Origin: Nitrospirota bacterium
GTDB lineage: Bacteria > JACPQY01
Assembly (NCBI GenBank): GCA_016190245.1
Contig: JACPQY010000034.1
Span: 1 to 7,002 of the forward strand
DNA: 7,002 nt
Direction: 5' to 3'
Made by a program: the position numbers and the translations under genes. Shown here piece after piece: positions 6,525 through 7,002 of this stretch. The notes beneath the pieces were generated by a model, which was not told the origin of the DNA, did not search any database, and saw only the letters and a program-made list of their open reading frames with translations. How positions within the stretch are numbered: the stretch's first letter is position 1; each line of letters starts with the position of its first letter.

Positions 6525-6562
6525 GGAGCGATTCCGCCTGCCCGCCGTGGCGGGATCGCTCC
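6525..6562. repeat. Hairpin after the last gene of the operon
   Basis: GGAGCGATTCCGCC (6525-6538) and GGCGGGATCGCTCC (6549-6562) pair at 13 of 14 positions around a 10-base loop, 26 bases after the VWA stop. No T-run follows, so it is not a standard intrinsic terminator, although it may end or protect the transcript. The core CCTGCCCGCCGTGGCGGGA is the reverse complement of a motif like that at 4297-4321, so it is probably also a member of the dispersed CCGCC/GGCGG repeat set. Confidence 0.6.
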
Positions 6563-6574
6563 GTGATTTCGGAC

Positions 6575-6735
6575 GCATGGGAATGCCACGTAACATGCCC
6601 CGCATCCCCTTGCCGAGGAGGGCGTGGGGCCATGCAATGTCGCCGCGTCCGCCGCGGCGGAGATGGCGCGGCATGTAACATGGCCTGCGGGGCTTCATCT
6701 CGTGGCACCATGCCCTCCGTGGCAAGGTGCCATGC
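6575..6735. repeat. Cluster of imperfect CATG-rich inverted repeats
   Basis: This stretch has no credible gene. The 31-base segment 6604-6634 matches the reverse complement of 6701-6731 at about 23 positions, including CCTTGCC and GGAGGGC blocks. Between them is a perfect 14-bp palindrome, TCCGCCGCGGCGGA (6648-6661). GTAACATG occurs twice (6590-6597 and 6675-6682), and TGGCACC/GGTGCCA (6703-6709, 6726-6732) forms a further stem. The segment looks like an old folded repeat or a nested set of repeat copies. Short ORFs across it are Cys/Arg-rich by composition and not believable proteins. Confidence 0.55.
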
Positions 6736-6750
6736 TGATCGCCGCCCTTC

Positions 6751-6770
6751 TCCGCCGCGGCGGACGGGCT
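6751..6770. repeat. Copy of the TCCGCC(A/G)CGGCGGA palindrome
   Basis: TCCGCCGCGGCGGA at 6751-6764 repeats the palindrome at 6648-6661 exactly and differs by one base from 4296-4309 inside the ATPase gene. It is followed by CGGGCT, similar to the ACGGGCAGG that trails the ATPase copy. This supports one repeat family scattered through the region. Confidence 0.6.
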
Positions 6771-6780
6771 GATCCTTTCC

Positions 6781-6812
6781 GAGGAGAGGGAACTCCCTCT
6801 CCCTGAAAGGGC
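6781..6812 (-). repeat. Partial inverted copy of the element found in the ATPase gene
   Basis: Read on the minus strand, this segment has CCCTTTCAG (complement of 6803-6811) and GAGAGGGAGTTC (complement of 6790-6801), the same two blocks in the same order as 4323-4331 and 4345-4356. The part between them is shorter here, and the outer CCTCACCC arms are missing. Confidence 0.55.
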
Positions 6813-6915
6813 TTGTCTTTACCCACAACTTATTCGGGGGGTCTGCCGACTATCTGCTGTGGCGAGGTACAGGAGGACGTTATCGACATGGATGTTACAC
6901 CGCATCCTCCAGCAC
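6813..6915. other. Array-flanking DNA, no gene seen
   Basis: Between the last dispersed repeat and the first CRISPR repeat there is no coding frame I can support. The first part (6816-6836) is somewhat richer in A and T than the rest of the window. A weak inverted repeat GGAGGA/TCCTCC lies at 6872-6877 and 6905-6910. There is no degenerate CRISPR repeat 61 bases before 6916, so the array stops here. This is either the leader or, more likely from repeat orientation, the distal flank. Confidence 0.4.
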
Positions 6916-7002
6916 CGGTTCACCCCCACGTGCGTGGGGACAATCTGCCGCCCTCGAACATGTCCACCGACACGTCCGGTTCACCCCCACGTGCGTGGGG
7001 AC
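6916..7002 (-). CRISPR. Edge of a type I-E-like CRISPR array
   Basis: Two identical 27-base stretches (6915-6941 and 6976-7002) start 61 bases apart, the 29-base repeat plus 32-base spacer period of type I-E. Taking repeats at 6916-6944 and from 6977 on, the spacer is exactly 32 bases (6945-6976). The repeat has the stem CCCCAC/GTGGGG, and on the minus strand it ends GTGAACCG, comparable to the eight-base ATAAACCG end of the E. coli type I-E repeat that becomes the crRNA 5' handle. This suggests transcription on the minus strand with the leader beyond the window. The second repeat is cut by the window end. No cas gene is visible, so subtype rests on the repeat only. Confidence 0.85.

Noticed and set aside
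6525-6562. Intrinsic terminator
   Set aside because: The stem is strong, but no T-run follows it, and its core belongs to a dispersed repeat, so I list it as a repeat with only a possible role in transcript ending.
6563-6772. Cys/Arg-rich 69-codon ORF after the operon
   Set aside because: It is built from repeats and palindromes, has no ribosome site, and all frames across this stretch are open because of base composition.
6855-6883. A further degenerate CRISPR repeat one period before the first
   Set aside because: The sequence at the expected position shows no resemblance to the repeat.

Overview
The window is GC-rich bacterial DNA carrying five genes, all on the + strand and tightly packed, that read as one transcription unit. 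They are followed by about 400 bases of repeat-rich non-coding DNA and the edge of a CRISPR array. The codon use, the Shine-Dalgarno sites and the short inverted repeats fit a GC-rich, probably Gram-negative or uncultured lineage. No gene here fixes the taxonomy, so I leave the lineage open.

Layout. Bases 1-238 hold no gene but carry a promoter-like pair (180-206) and a perfect 20-bp palindrome (214-233) just before the first start codon. Next come a TetR-family repressor (239-904), an alpha/beta hydrolase of the haloalkane dehalogenase/OleB type (901-1872, ATGA overlap with the repressor), a cobalamin-binding-type radical SAM protein (1892-3685), a MoxR/RavA-like AAA+ ATPase (3690-4958, GTG start) and a von Willebrand factor A (VWA) protein resembling ViaA (5059-6498). 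The first four genes overlap or are at most 19 bases apart. The last two are separated by 100 bases that contain a dispersed palindromic repeat.

How they may work together (inference). The TetR protein probably represses its own operon through the palindrome and responds to a small molecule. The hydrolase and the radical SAM enzyme look like a small metabolic or tailoring module. MoxR ATPases paired with VWA proteins are known to act as chaperone or metal-insertion machines for particular enzymes, so the pair may mature or activate the radical SAM/cobalamin protein or a linked enzyme. This gene combination is not a named system that I recognise.

The most unusual feature is the effect of repeats on the MoxR-VWA pair. 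A palindromic repeat of about 123 bp lies in frame inside the ATPase gene without breaking it. A second, different repeat lies between the two genes and supplies the start codon of the VWA gene. A 35-codon reading frame bridges the gap, overlapping the ATPase stop and the VWA start by ATGA at both ends. Related GC-rich repeats recur after the operon (6525-6812). At the right end, two identical repeats 61 bases apart match the architecture of a type I-E CRISPR array that continues past the window.
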